DNA of 64,000 nucleotides from Stictocephala bisonia (lineage: Eukaryota; Arthropoda; Insecta; Hemiptera; Membracidae): NCBI GenBank assembly GCA_035578905.1, contig JAQJVL010000201.1, positions 558,001 to 622,000 on the forward strand, written 5' to 3'. Of the stretch, positions 31,785-44,261 are shown piece after piece. Numbering within the stretch: position 1 is the stretch's first letter; every line of letters begins with the position of its first letter. The position numbers and the translations under genes were made by a program. The notes under the pieces are model-generated. The model made no database searches and had not been told where the DNA came from. It saw only the letters and a list, made by a program, of their open reading frames with translations.

Positions 31785-33320
31785 TTTGTACTATTTCTGG
31801 AACAAAATCTTCTTATTGTTAGTTTGTATAGATCACCTTCAGGCAATTTCAAAATAAGAATAGGCCATAAAACACATATCAAGTAGAGCGGTTTTTTGGG
31901 AATTTTAATATTGAAATGGTTTTTTTAACGTGATCAACTTACTTAAATCACTAAATTTAAAATGTACTGTTAAATACATATGAACTATACATCTTGTATA
32001 GAATATCTTATTTAATTTTACAGATGGCTTGTATAAAATTAAGTGTTTTGAAGGATGTTTTGATAACTCTCATGTGTTGGAGGAGGTTTATTCTCATGTA
32101 TGTTGCCATAAGTCTCAAAATAGTAATGTCAGCAACAATATTACTGTGCTAATTATTGATCTTTTTAAAACTGGGAAATGGTGATTGACTTTAACTAAGG
32201 TAAAATAACAGTTCAAGAACTATATGACAACTTTTTAAAAAGTTATATAAATCTTGGGCATTTTTGTTCAAAAGTACACTGTTATTACCAGATTTTAGCA
32301 CAGGAGAGTGGTTCTATGCTTAGTTTATATAACATTTATAAGCACAAATATATATAGTTCATAGCTTACTGAATTAGCTTATAGAACATACCTTAATGTA
32401 AAACAAATTATAGAGCTAATTTAAAGCATGCTAAGAGGCAAGTGTATGAAAAATATATAGGGCCAGCCTATGCAAGGCCACCTGGAATATCAAAGCTAGA
32501 GAGAAATTACAATACCCTAAACACAGTTCTACTTGATCACTTTTCTAAATCCTGTCTCTGAACTTTTTAACGGCACTTAACCTACTAATTATTTATAGTC
32601 TGACCTACTAAGAAATAATTCAGTATCTCCTCACACTTTTCACTGGCAAACCATTACTGCAGATCAGGTAGTAAATGCTACATCAGGTTTCTCAAACTCT
32701 AATTATATGAACCTATACTGAATATCAAATTATTTATTGATGAAAATTACTCATTTCATTAATGAATCAGTTTATGTATTTGTACTAAGGAATGTTGATC
32801 GTAAATTTTATCCTTCCAATGCTATTAATAAAATGATAGTGAATTTTTTAAAAAGTTTACAAATCACTAAATATATGGCAAAATTTTAGGGTATTAGCAT
32901 TGACATTCCTTGGATTAATAATACAAAAGGGTGTTTTAAGAAAAATGTGTTGAGCTGAATTCTCAGATTATCGTCAACCACTATTTACCTAAAAATACTT
33001 TCAGTTATAAATTTATATATTTGCAAGTGTAGAAAAACTAATCTGCAATTACTTTTATAATTAACCAAATCATACATTCATACAATATTAGGAATCAGGA
33101 TAAGCTTGGTGTAGCCCAGTCTAGATTTGCAAACTTCATATAATGTAAATAGTATTGTATTTTGTAATAAACTGGATATAACTGTTTGGACTACTTCTAT
33201 AAGGGAATTCAAAAATAAATTATTACATTGGCTACAGCAAGATCCATTTTATAATCAGAGGAAACTAGACCATAATTTAGATTCATATTTGTTAATTTTA
33301 AATAACTATATAGGTTAGGT
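31785..33320 (+). pseudogene. Very decayed LINE material in mARC intron 1
   Basis: Two recognisable ends: LLIVSLYRSPSGNF near 31805-31850 (LINE endonuclease pattern IVSLYRSP-GN) and, at about 33175-33270, WTTSIREFKNKLLHWLQQDP followed by FYNQRK (LINE C-terminal pattern). The stretch between is full of stops with no catalytic box that I could identify. One or two old copies are possible. Confidence 0.45.
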
Positions 33321-33470
33321 TAAAGGGCACTAGGCCAGGAAATAGTATATTAGGAGATATAGGACATCAGCAAACTTACCTTAGAAGACAAGATCATTAA
33401 CACCACAGTAGTAGTAAAAAAAGGTAAGTTTGGTGATGTCCTGTCTCTCCTAATATACTAAATAACGTTA
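33305..33470. repeat. Short foldback copy related to the 28.8-30.1 kb palindrome
   Basis: Contains GGTTAAAGGGCACTAGGCCA, GACATCAGCAAACTTACCTT and, 70 bp later, the inverse GGTAAGTTTGGTGATGTCCT with CTCTCCTAATATACTA. These are the end sequences of the large palindrome's right arm in inverted order. The inner part of the large element is absent. Confidence 0.7.
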
Positions 33471-34213
33471 TAATATAAGAGTAGTAACAAAACTTAAATA
33501 TATTTATTTTAAAGTATTTTTGGTTTATGTAAGTTAATTATCAATTAACCTTACTGAAAGTTTGCTCAAATACAATAAAAATAACTGTCACACTTATAGT
33601 GTTTGGTTGTATTATAAAACGAGTCATTACATTGAGCTTTATAGTATATAGATTGCAATTATCACATTCACACCACATATAGCTATCACACTATATATTT
33701 GGTTCGTATAAATTGATACATATATATATATATGTTATTACTATGGTTTAAAATGTGATCAATGACAATAAAGATTATTAAATAAGTCAAAAGTGAAGAC
33801 ATGTAGAATAATAAGGGTGATAGTTTTAGTTTTCTTAGTGAAAAATCTATTATATAAAGAAATGCACAGGTTTCCCAGTGAATTTAAGGAGATAGTTACT
33901 TCTATCTATTTCAACTCTGATATACATTGATGAATTGAAAACAATGTTTAGTCAACACAGAGCAGACATTGATGTTTGTTGGCAAAAGATTGATGTATTG
34001 AAAGCCTCTGTCCCTGCACAATGAATTATTATCTACTTTTGATCTTAGACAAGTTAGTTCTGTTTGTATGGTCTAAATTGTCTTAATATATCATTTGTGA
34101 TATATATTTTCATCAAATTCAATCATGAAATGAGGTTTCAAACACTTAATTTCATATCAGGAGAACATCTACATACATTCTGACAATAGTCAGTCATACT
34201 ACTGTCAGGATAG

Positions 34214-35037
34214 TCTAACCTAACCTAACCCAACATATCCTACTAAACTAACCTAACCCAACATATCCTACTAACCTAACCTAACCCAACATATCCTACT
34301 AAACTAACCTAACCCAACATATCCTACTAAACTAACCTAACCCAACATATCCTACTAAACTAACCTAACCCAACATATCCTACTAAACTAACCTAACCCA
34401 ACATATCCTACTAAACTAACCTAACCCAACATATCCTACTAACCTAACCTAACCCAACATATCCTACTAAACTAACCTAACCCAACATATCCTACTAAAC
34501 TAACCTAACCCAACATATCCTACTAAACTAACCTAACCCAACATATCCTACTAAACTAACCTAACCCAACATATCCTACTAAACTAACCTAACCCAACAT
34601 ATCCTACTAAACTAACCTAACCCAACATATCCTACTAAACTAACCTAACCCAACATATCCTACTAAACTAACCTAACCCAACATATCCTACTAACCTAAC
34701 CTAACCCAACATATCCTACTAAACTAACCTAACCCAACATATCCTACTAAACTAACCTAACCCAACATATCCTACTAAACTAACCTAACCCAACATATCC
34801 TACTAAACTAACCTAACCCAACATATCCTACTAAACTAACCTAACCCAACATATCCTACTAAACTAACCTAACCCAACATATCCTACTAAACTAACCTAA
34901 CCCAACATATCCTACTAAACTAACCTAACCCAACATATCCTACTAAACTAACCTAACCCAACATATCCTACTAAACTAACCTAACCCAACATATCCTACT
35001 AAACTAACCTAACCCAACATATCCTACTAAACTAACC
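34214..35037. repeat. 28-bp satellite, about 29 copies
   Basis: The unit is CTAAACTAACCTAACCCAAC plus ATATCCTA. Copies are nearly identical, and a few have CTAACCTAACC instead of CTAAACTAACC. It lies in mARC intron 1. The CCTAACC core resembles insect telomere repeat (CCTAA), but the fixed 28-bp period and the ATATCC part show an interstitial satellite. There are no spacers, so it is not a CRISPR array. Confidence 0.95.
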
Positions 35038-35039
35038 TT

Positions 35040-35730
35040 CTCATCACCAGTGATCATGCCTGGGTGGGTGAGAGGGTATGTGCACAAGTACGGTATGGAG
35101 TTGTTATGTACTTGGTGAGAGAGTGAGTCATTACCACTGTACATGAATGGGAGGGAGAATGGGTTATCACTGTACATGAATAGGTAGGAGAATGAGTCAT
35201 CATACTGTACATGTATGGGAGGGAGAGTGGATCATCACCAGTGTACATGAATGGGAAGGAGAGTGGATCATCACCAGTGTATATGAATGAGTGGGAGAGT
35301 GAGTCATTACCACTTTATATGTATGGGAGGGAGAGTGGATCATCACCAGTGTATATGAATGGGTGGGGAAATTAGTCATCATCACTGTACATGTTTGGGA
35401 GGGAGAGTGGATCATCTCCAGTAGACATGAATGGGACAGATAGTGGGTCATCCACTGTACATGAATGGGTGGGAGAGTGAGTCATTACCACTTTACATGT
35501 ATGGGAGGGAGAGTGGATCATCACCATTGTATATGTATGGGAGAGAGAGTGGGTCATCACTACTGTATATGAATGGGTGGGAGAGTGAGTCATCACCAGT
35601 ATACTTGAATTGGAGGGAGAGTGGATCATCATCAGTAGACATGAATGGGAGAGGGAGTGGGTCATCACCATTGTACATGAATGGGAGAGAGAGAGTGTGT
35701 GGGCCATCACTACCGTATATGAATGGGCAT
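35040..35730. repeat. Minisatellite of about 36-39 bp, roughly 18 copies
   Basis: The degenerate unit is GTACATGAATGGGAGGGAGA plus GTGGGTCATCACCACT with length and base variants. Long open frames on both strands (for example 35372-35926 minus) are translations of the repeat (S-H-S-C-T-V-V-M-T-like) and not genes. It directly follows the 28-bp satellite. Confidence 0.9.
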
Positions 35731-35749
35731 CCCCTAAATGGGCCATTAT

Positions 35750-35815
35750 TACAATGGCGGATTTAGGGGATGGGACTTCCGGGCTTAAGCCCCCCAAAAC
35801 TAAACAAAAAAAACT
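35750..35815 (+). mobile_element. Possible hAT-type terminus
   Basis: CAATGGCGGATTTAGGGGAT followed by GGGCTTAAGCCCCCC resembles the end sequence of hAT elements of the CAGTGGCGGATC type. No opposite end or transposase was found, so this is only a suggestion. Confidence 0.3.
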
Positions 35816-35819
35816 ACTG

Positions 35820-37080
35820 TGGTAAATAAAACAATACCAACAGGTGTTTAACGATATAGAACAATTATTGATGATGTGAAAACTATTTGCTTTTTCGCAT
35901 TCACATAAACACGCATTTTTTAGCATGAATTATTACAGTCACAATAAGTAACTCGCAACTTAGTAAAAAAACTGACAGAACGAGATGATAAGAAGTGAAA
36001 TATGTGAACAAGCCTCTCATGCGACAGACGGGCGAGGACTAAAGGATTCTGATGCGGTAATGTCACACGGCAAGCACGGGGGACTGGCCCATATACAAAG
36101 CGGCACTGAACTCACATTATTACAAACCTATATGAAACCAACTCTTTAGAAGTGGCTAATTACAAAATTACTAAATATCATCATAACGAACCCTACAACG
36201 ACATTCTAAGACAAGACGATCCATTCCGTGTAGATAAAGTTGTTTAAGTAAAAATAGAACTTTTTTCTTACGAGACAAAATTCTTAAATGCATAACATAA
36301 ATAGAACGCACTATTATTTACATCACATATTAACATTATGTTTGTAATACAATAATGGAATGTTGAACTTTGAGTCTATATTTAAGCTTTATTATTGCTT
36401 TGAAATGAAATTTTCAACAATGTTTAGTTTGTTGCTACTCGTTACAAAATAATATAATTAAATATAAGTTATACAATTGCGTTTAGTATTAAAAAATAAA
36501 ATACAAATTCAACAAACTAATTTTGTATAGTTTGCTATTTTGTAGTCATTTTAGTTATTTTTACATAGTATTTATATTTTTTCTGCAGCAGTAGTAGTTT
36601 GAAGACAGGGATATTTTTTTAAGAATTAGATATGCCTCCTTGAGTTTCGTCATTCGTTAACATATTAGGCTTTTTGCACATCCTTTACTACCGATGTATG
36701 GTGGTTTATCATGGTTCATCTGTGATTGAAAAATATTTATCATGCTTTAGAAGATAATCTAACTATGTTAACCAATGTTATATTTAAATCTATATATGTT
36801 CACATTTTTCATAAGTAACTGCAAATTATTTTTCAAAGTAATTGCAAGGTATTTTGTTATAATCCTTTTTTATTTCCTTTTCACTCCTATCTGTTGCTGT
36901 CTGATAATGCTATGATTTTGGTTGTTATAATTTTCCATTAATTGATAATTGTAACTTCAATTTTAAAACAGGTGGAATTTTGTAAAGAAACCTGCATTAG
37001 TTTTTACAGCTTAATCGTTTTTTAATACGCATTTGTGTAAAACAATAGGACCTTAAATATTTCCATTGGTAATATTAATA
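35820..37080. other. mARC intron 1 sequence, no gene seen
   Basis: AT-rich sequence without recognisable coding or repeat borders. Confidence 0.4.
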
Positions 37081-38110
37081 AATGGTAGAAAGAACGGAGG
37101 ATGCATTTGTTACTGCTAAAAATCATCATCCAATTCTGTCAGTCAGTTTTTATGTGAATAGAGATGATTGCCATCTTACACCTCCTAAAGAAACTGTAAT
37201 TTTGTAAATATTAATTACTATTATATGACCAAGTGGGCACTGTTCTATTTTTTACAGAAGTTGATGCTGCTAACAAATTTTATAATTTATATTATTTTAT
37301 TCCTCTTTGGATAAGCATGCAAAGAGATCTGCACGATATGCATCTAGATAACCTTGTTGATATTATGCTCAGATAATTAATAAAATTAAAAAGAAGCTGT
37401 GAGATTTAGGAAAGTTTTTAAACATACAAGGATTCCTCAATTTCTTGAAAGTTTTCAGGTGAGTAGATCTACTAGTAGATTCAAAAAGCTGATCAGAAAT
37501 TCATGTAGTAATTACATCCGTCCATGGAGTGCTTGCTTAGTCAGGATCCAAAACGGTTTTGGAATTTTAGTAACTCGAAGAAAAACAATGATTCACATAC
37601 AGTAAATAATTTTACATGAGATAGAGAAAGGCTAGAGGATGGTTTGTTTCTGCTGCGGCATTTGCTGAGTTCCTCAATTCTGTGCATGATAGGAACGGGC
37701 GTCAGGACTTATATGCTGTTTTTTATAGTCCTGTGATGTCTGGAGTCTGTAAATTTAATTCCTGTTTATATTATTAAGGGATGTTCTAAACTACCTTTAA
37801 AATCACTGTCCTATATTTTAAATCTGTGTTTAGTCACTTAGTGTTTCCCTGATTGCTGAAAGTTCAGTTGCTTGAAGAAAGATAGTCGTCAAGATTTCCA
37901 ACTACAAACCTGTCTCAATTTTTTCTCAACATGTTTTCCTATAATCACCTGGATACTAGCCATTGGGTGGCCAGCCCCTGTTTTCTCAGGAGTGTCACAA
38001 ATTAATCTATGGACGACGCTCAGCTCATAGGAAGCGTACATTTAAACATGCCAATATGAGGTGATTGTACTTGTACTTAGGTTTCATTAGAATACTTTTG
38101 CACATCTCAT
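37081..38110 (+). pseudogene. Decayed LINE: end of endonuclease to start of polymerase
   Basis: In order: KNHHPILSVSF (end of endonuclease, SDHHP pattern), then RFKKLIRNSCSNYI (37465-37510, the R-VK-LI---Y--Y linker helix), then, in another frame, PLKSLSYILNLCL and CFPDC near 37790-37860 (polymerase entry, L-IFN-SL--G-FPD-WK). Stops and frameshifts are frequent. Confidence 0.5.
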
Positions 38111-38129
38111 CTCTTTTATTGCCACTACC

Positions 38130-38370
38130 ACTGCACTTGTATGAGTGAGTGGGAGGGTCAGTTAGTCAAACGTTTGTAGCTAAAAATGTTTGTATTATCA
38201 TCCACTAAAAAGAGTATTAACACACATACTCTTTAAGTGTATGGAGGGAAGGGGTGGTCAATACCACCGTACATGTATGGGAGGGAAGGTGGGTCAGTGC
38301 TACCAAAAGTGTATATGTGGTTGGTAGTCATTACTACCGTGTGTCTGTGGATGGGAGGGTGGGTCTATTA
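38130..38370. repeat. Short minisatellite block related to 35.0 and 39.5 kb arrays
   Basis: Several diverged units with GTATGGGAGGGAAGGTGGGT and TACCACCGTACATG, clearly of the same family as the 35040-35730 array, with a GTGTGTCTGTGGATGGG variant leaning towards the 39450-39755 array. Confidence 0.7.
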
Positions 38371-38713
38371 AATATTTTATAGCTCACCAAGTTGTGATTT
38401 AGAGTTATTTTTGATTTATAAAAACTGTGTATGCTTTAAACACATGATATATGAACAAAGAATATTGTTCCATCAGATGTATTTATACATTTTGTAGATT
38501 ATTCTGTAAATATTTAATTTTCTCTAATTGTGTTAGAAAAATAGAGTTTTAGTCAAAGTTGTCTATTTCCTTATCTATACACTTAGTATAAGAGGGGCCT
38601 AAGTTTCAGCATTTAGTACTCTAACAATTGGGCCTATTGACTTGATAGTGTGGCCATTTCTAAAGTGTGGAATTTTATAGGAAGGAGAATAAATTTAATT
38701 AAACAATAAAAAC

Positions 38714-39165
38714 TTAAAAAAAGTAAAAAACTGACATCAAGCACATTAAAAAAGTTATTGATAAATAAACCAACAAATATGTCAAATCAAAATGGGATGG
38801 CCAAGTACCTTCGGTAATCCAATGAAACAAACAAACCATACAAACAAAGTGGAAAAATATGGACATGGGTGAAAAGTAAAATTCTTGGTATTGGCATTCG
38901 AGCGAGGTTGAAAAAAACCACTGCCAAGTATTATAATTTTCATACATATCCATATTTTTTCCAATTTGTTTTTATGGGTTGTTTCATTGGAGTACCGAAG
39001 GTACTTGCCCATCCCATTTTGATTTCACATCTTTTTTGGTTTATTTGTCAATAACTTTTTTAATGTTTTTTACTTTTTTGAAGTTTTTGTTGTTTGATTT
39101 CACATCTTTTTTAGTTTATTTATATATAACTTTTAATGTGCTCTATGTCTTTGTATTACTTTTTA
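38714..39165. repeat. Inverted repeat with a duplicated outer segment
   Basis: Left arm (about 38714-38890) and right arm (about 38925-39080) are inverted copies sharing ACATTAAAAAAGTTATTGA, AAATGGGATGG and GTACCTTCGGTA. The outer part of the right arm (GATTTCACATCTTTTTT plus GTTTATTT) is repeated again at 39097-39165. The three overlapping open frames are mirror translations, not genes. Confidence 0.8.
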
Positions 39166-39449
39166 AAGTTTCATGTGTCACAACCAAGGACAAACTGAGT
39201 TAAATTGTAATTCTTTTCGGCCTCCTCCATCCCCAATACCTTTTTCCTTAAATTATTTCAAATACAATCACCCTAGCATTTTTTTCACTTGTACTACAAT
39301 CATTTTTCCTTCTGTTTGACTTTAGATACCTTTTCCTTGAATTTCTTTTGAATGCCATCACCTTGGAATTTTTGTCGCTTGGAGTACAAAAGTGTTAGAT
39401 AATTTTGCTCTTTTTGTTGCTCTCAACAGATTGAGATTTGTTGCTCTCA

Positions 39450-39755
39450 ATACCACAGAGCGTGTATGGGTGGGCGGGTGGGTCAATACCACAGTGCGTG
39501 TATGGGTGGGTCAATACCACAGTGCGTGTATGGGTGAGCGGGTGGGTCAATATCACAGTGTGTTTGGGTGAGCGGGTGGGTCAATACCACAGTGCGTGTA
39601 TGGGTGGGTGGGTGGCTCAATATCACAGTGCGTGTATGGGTGGGTAGGTGGGTCAATACCACAGTGCGTGTATGGGTGAGTGGGTGGGTCAATACCACAG
39701 TGCGTGTATGGGTGGGTAGGTGGGTCAATACCACAGAGCGTGTATGGGTGGGCAT
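39450..39755. repeat. GTGCGTGTATGGGTGGG minisatellite, about 8 copies
   Basis: Units of roughly 28-40 bp of the form ACCACAGTGCGTGTATGGGT plus GGGTGGGTCAAT. Open frames on both strands are artefacts of the repeat. It shares its core with the arrays at 35.0 and 38.2 kb. Confidence 0.9.
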
Positions 39756-39839
39756 TTGTCCCTTCGAACACTACCATATATTGCCTTAAGACCACCAAGA
39801 CTGTTCCGCATAATAGACTACTTCCGTCCTCTTCAACTA

Positions 39840-42170
39840 CATACTGTTCTCAAACCAAAATTGATCCAAAAGACAGAATCAAATCGCCTTTTCAAGGTTT
39901 TAGTACCCCAGACAATATCCATGTTAGGGAAATAGGAAAACGTATATTAGATTTGAGTAAAGACCACGACCTCTCAATTTGCGTAGGGCAGGACCCCAAC
40001 CCAAAATTCCGGACTAAATATTTCTTAAGAAATAAAAATCAAGAACCTAGGACAGAAAACACAGGTTTTGTAAGAATAACTTAGGCCAGAAATTGGTTAG
40101 GCCTACTATTATAGTGAGTAGGGACATCATACCTAGGTCGACTAAGCCTACATCAATTAAATTATTTTCTGCCAATGTACAATCCATTCTTAATAAACTA
40201 TTAGAACTGGAAGTAATAATTTCTGAAAATGATTTCTCTGTTTTGTGTATATGTGAGCACTGGTGTTCTCCCGAGACTGAAGGCCTAGCAGTATTACTTG
40301 GTTTTGTGTGTGCCTCAATGTTCTACCGAACTCAACAATCCCATGGAGGAGTCGCTGTCTTTATAAAGAACAATTTATAGAGTACTCAGTGATCGAACTA
40401 ACCCATTTTTGCCTGGAACGACACTTTGAAGTTGTAGGTGCAGTTGTTAAATTCTCTAAGTGGAACATTGTTTTTATATCTCTCTACCGTGTTACAGATG
40501 GGGATAAGGATATCTTTTTTAATACTTTTGAAAGACTCTGGTTGCGATAGCAAGGATAAACCTACCCATTGTCGTCTGTGGTGATCTAAATCTGGACATA
40601 AATAACAATGATTCGTCTGTGAAAAAATTCCAAAACCTTCTCAAACCCCTCAATTGCTATTGTGCTAATTTTTTTTCCTACAAGAAACAACTCTGTATGA
40701 CACAACATCGTAAGTAATCTCAGTGTAGCTATACTTCAGCCGCCAATATCGGACCACTGTGCTCTAGCAACTACATTAACAAGAGATTCTACAGTTCCAC
40801 CAACATCTGGTCATGAGGAGAAAACCATCCGATCTTTCAGCAAGTCAAATAAACACAAGTTTCGTACGCATCTTATTAGTACAATCTGGAATAATATTTT
40901 AAGCGCAAGGGAGACAAATAATTAGATTTTTTTTCTTCAACATTTCCTTATTGTAATGGATTTATATTTTTCTTTAAAAACTGTTCGAACCAGATACAGG
41001 TTCGAAGGGTTTTACAAAGAAATTTAATAAACCGTCTAAAGAAGTCCTTCTGCTCAAACAGGATGTCTCTTGTCGCCATGACTTTTACAAGTGGGCTTTG
41101 AAGTAAAATACAAACATACCTGAGACTAAAACTCAATATGAGGCAGCACGCAAGAACTACAAGCAAGCACTCTTTAAAGCTAAGCTGGATTTCAATTCAG
41201 AATACATAGCATCTGCACCTAACAGCTGTAAGGCAGCTTGGGAAATCATCAATACTACCAGAGGGACATCTGCCAATGAGAAAGTTCACCATAATCTGAC
41301 ACCTGATGACTTCAACAGCACTTTCCTTGAGGATTCAGAATTTCACAACCATGAGGTGACTCATCAGCATTTCAACTAGAACCCAGTGTCTTGTGATAAT
41401 TTTTTTTTTTATTTATAAATGATATGCACAAGTGTATTATGGCCATAAAAAGCAGTTCAAGAAAGGATATCTTTGATATATCTGTTGATTTCATAAAGGA
41501 AGTGCTTCTAGCCATAATAGAGCCTCTCACTGAGTGTATAAATGATTGCTTAATATGTGGTCAGTTCCCTGTTCTTTTAAAATTTTCAAAAGTGGTGCCT
41601 ATCTTTAAGAAAGGGAATCCGGCCCTGGTAGAGAATTACCGTCCGGTTTCTCTTGTCCCTGTTTTCTTTAAAATCATTGACAAGGCTGTGATACACCAGG
41701 TAAGCCAGTTTTTTGAAAATAATTTCTTTTCTAAATTCCAGTTTGGCTTTCGTAGGGTTCTGTCAACTGCGTACGTAGTGGATGTCTTGGTGTCAGCTGT
41801 ATTAGATGGATTTGAAAACCATGATAACACGTTGGCCTCATTGTGTGACCTAACCAAGGCCTTCGACTGTGTCCTGCACAATATTCTCCTGAGTAAACTA
41901 CACTTTTATGGCATAACTGGTGTTGAGCTCCAGGTTTGCAAATCTTATTTGGAAGATCGCACTCAGAGAGTGTGCTTTAAATCACAAACTATCTGAGACA
42001 GCCTCAATTGAATGAGGCATACCACAGGGATCAATCCTTGGACCTTTTTTGTTTCTGGTCCTTATAAGTGATTTACCATGTAATGTTGTTTGCTGTAATT
42101 CTGTAATCTTCGCTGATGATTCTACATTGTTTTGTTCTTGCAAAGTTTTCCAAACATTTTTATAAAATGA
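39840..42170 (+). pseudogene. Jockey-superfamily LINE, broken, endonuclease and polymerase
   Basis: A possible ORF1 tail ends at 40082. The endonuclease starts SANVQSILNKLLELE (40165-40215), then ICEHWCSPE, SHGGVAVFIKNN, a stop at 40378 and a frameshift to VVGAVVKF and FISLYRV. A later part gives VVCGDLNLD-like sequence near 40575. The polymerase (41424-41996) reads VVPIFKKGNP, NYRPVSLVPVFFKIIDKA, FQFGFRR, CDLTKAFDCV, then a stop and [12 protein letters not shown] and FADDST-like remains to about 42125. At least five breaks are present. Confidence 0.75.
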
Positions 42171-42238
42171 GTAATTACTTAATGGAAGTTAGTCTGTGAT
42201 TCAATGCGAATGGCCTGAGTTAGATGCGGTTTCCAGCA

Positions 42239-42705
42239 TTTAACTCTAACTAATAAGGTATGACAAGACCCATGCTTACATTTAACTCTAACTAATAAGG
42301 TATGACAAGACCCATGCTTACATTTGACTCTAACTAATAAGGTATGACAAGACCCATGCTTACATTTGACTCTAACTAATAAGGTATGACAAGACCCATG
42401 CTTACATTTAACTCTAACTAATAAGGTATGACAAGACCCATGCTTACATTTGACTCTAATTAATAAGGTATGACAAGACCCATGCTTACATTTGACTCTA
42501 ACTAATAAGGTATGACAAGACCCATGCTTACATTTGACTAACTAATAAAGTATGACAAGACCCATGCTTACATTTGACTCTAACTAATAAAGTATGACAA
42601 GACCCATGCTTACATTTGACTCTAACTAATAAGGTATGACAAGACCCATGCTTACATTTAACTCTAACTAATAAAGTATGACAAGACCCATGCTTACATT
42701 TAAGA
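42239..42705. repeat. 42-bp satellite, about 11 copies
   Basis: The unit is TTTAACTCTAACTAATAAGG plus TATGACAAGACCCATGCTTACA with a G/A variant (TTTGACTC) alternating irregularly. It starts directly after the decayed LINE and is inside mARC intron 1. Confidence 0.95.
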
Positions 42706-43636
42706 TTTCTATGATACCCTCAACTGTAGTGGGGTACAAATTCTATCATAGTCTCTCCAATGTAGAAATGTGATGGTTATTACATTAAAAAGTAGTTTAG
42801 ATATCCATATGATAGTTTACAAAGTTTATAGATTGTATCTGAAATGGTTTAAAAAATAAAAAGTCGTTTTAAGACTTGAAAAATACTGTTACTGCTTTTT
42901 TTTATGTCCTATAATGTTTAGTTTAATTTTTGAGAAATTATGTGTAATTAATTGTTGCTAATATATTTCTTGTTTTTACCTTACAATAAAGTTTATTATA
43001 TTCTATTCTGTTGATTCGAAAGTAGTATTTATGTGGATAGTTGAAGAAGTGTTTCAACAATTCCCATTACCATACATTAATAAATAGTGTTCAGTGATAT
43101 TTTAGTTACATGTAAAATGTTTACTTTAAACTTTTTACATGTAATCCAAAGTCTATATTATCATATGTGAACTCTTTTTACACATGAGACGTGTAATTTA
43201 TAATTTTTAATAAATTCTTCTCTAACATAGAAGTAACAGAATAATTGCTGGACAATTGCTATATTATGATTATGCCAACAGAAAATTAAAATAATTTCAG
43301 TTCACTCAAGACAAAGAAGACAGATTCCAATGTTTAAATGTTTTAAATATTTTATTAATAATTAAAGACCTTCCCTTTGTGACAAGTTGACTTTTTCTAC
43401 ATAACTTTCTAATAATTCTCTTACTAAATTCTGGCCAAATCCTTCACATGTATCTTTTGTAGATTATGAGAACATATGCTGAATTCTGTTCTTTCAATCA
43501 ATGCCTTATTTCAAACTGAATTTGCTAAGAAACATTTTAATTCAATCAATTAATTACATATTATGATAACTTCTACCTTTATATTGTAATTCTCATATTA
43601 TTTTAATGTTATTTAAGCTTATTGACTTAATTGCAG
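42706..43636. other. mARC intron 1, 3' part
   Basis: AT-rich. It ends with a TTAATTGCAG acceptor at 43636. AATAAAGTTTATTATATTCTAT near 42985-43010 resembles a LINE 3' tail, but no coding part precedes it. Confidence 0.4.
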
Positions 43637-43813
43637 AGAATTTATAGTTTATGACTGTGAAAAGAAAACAGCAATTTCTGGATTAGTGAAGCCAAACATT
43701 GTGTTGATGTCAGTATTACCAGTGGATGTGACTTCAGTGAAATTCTCTTTTCCTGGACAGTTGGATTTCCACCTCACATTGCCAGTAGACAGAAGCCAAG
43801 TTGTCATGTTGAA
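43637..43813 (+). CDS. mARC: mARC-family MOSC protein, coding exon 2
   Basis: The exon completes the split Arg codon of exon 1 and reads EFIVYDCEKKTAISG, VKPNIVLMSVLPV and FPGQLDFHLTLPVD, then ends TTGAA/GTAAGT in phase 2. It matches the family segment DR-W-VVDE-G---T-R--P-LVLI. The usual T-R-x-x-P is here T-A-I-S-G-L-V-K-P, so the arginine is not conserved. The preceding intron is 12.73 kb. Confidence 0.88.
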
Positions 43814-44261
43814 GTAAGTACAGGGATAAAAATTTAAGTATTTATTTATCTAAAAGTAATATTTTATTTTGCAAAGTAAAATTAAAATTTTAATTTCTTT
43901 TTTGATTTTTAAGGTAGTATTAAAATTATAACTAGAAACGCAGTTGGTTTTAAGGTATGCACTAAAGTTTGATTGGAGTGCTTTCATGAGAAAAATACTG
44001 CTAAGTAGATCAATAACTTTATTTAAACAAGTAAATTTAGACTTCTTGTTTGTTTATTACAGAATTTATCAAATAAATAGAAAACAGTAAACATGTCATC
44101 GCATTAAACGAATCAGAAAACAAGTTAGAAGCACATGGAAGTGTTTAGTATCATTACAAGTATAAAACTATGGTAAATGTTATCTATATCCATTTTGAAG
44201 TATACTTCAAACATTAAGGAACAGTTTAAAGATTGGCTGATATTTTTTTTAATGTTACCAG

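Noticed and set aside
34214..35037. Regular short repeat that could be mistaken for a CRISPR array
   Set aside because: Repeats are head to tail without unique spacers and the DNA is eukaryotic.
35372..35926. 184-codon minus-strand open frame and its mirrors, full of S-H-S-C-T and M-T-H-S repeats
   Set aside because: It is the translation of the 36-39-bp minisatellite; open frames appear on both strands at the same place.
38714..39203. Five open frames on both strands
   Set aside because: Mirror translations of an inverted repeat.
39438..40084. Overlapping open frames with VWVGGWVN or THTRTVVLTH repeats
   Set aside because: Products of the GTGCGTGTATGGGTGGG array. Only the part after about 39840 has LINE-like sequence.
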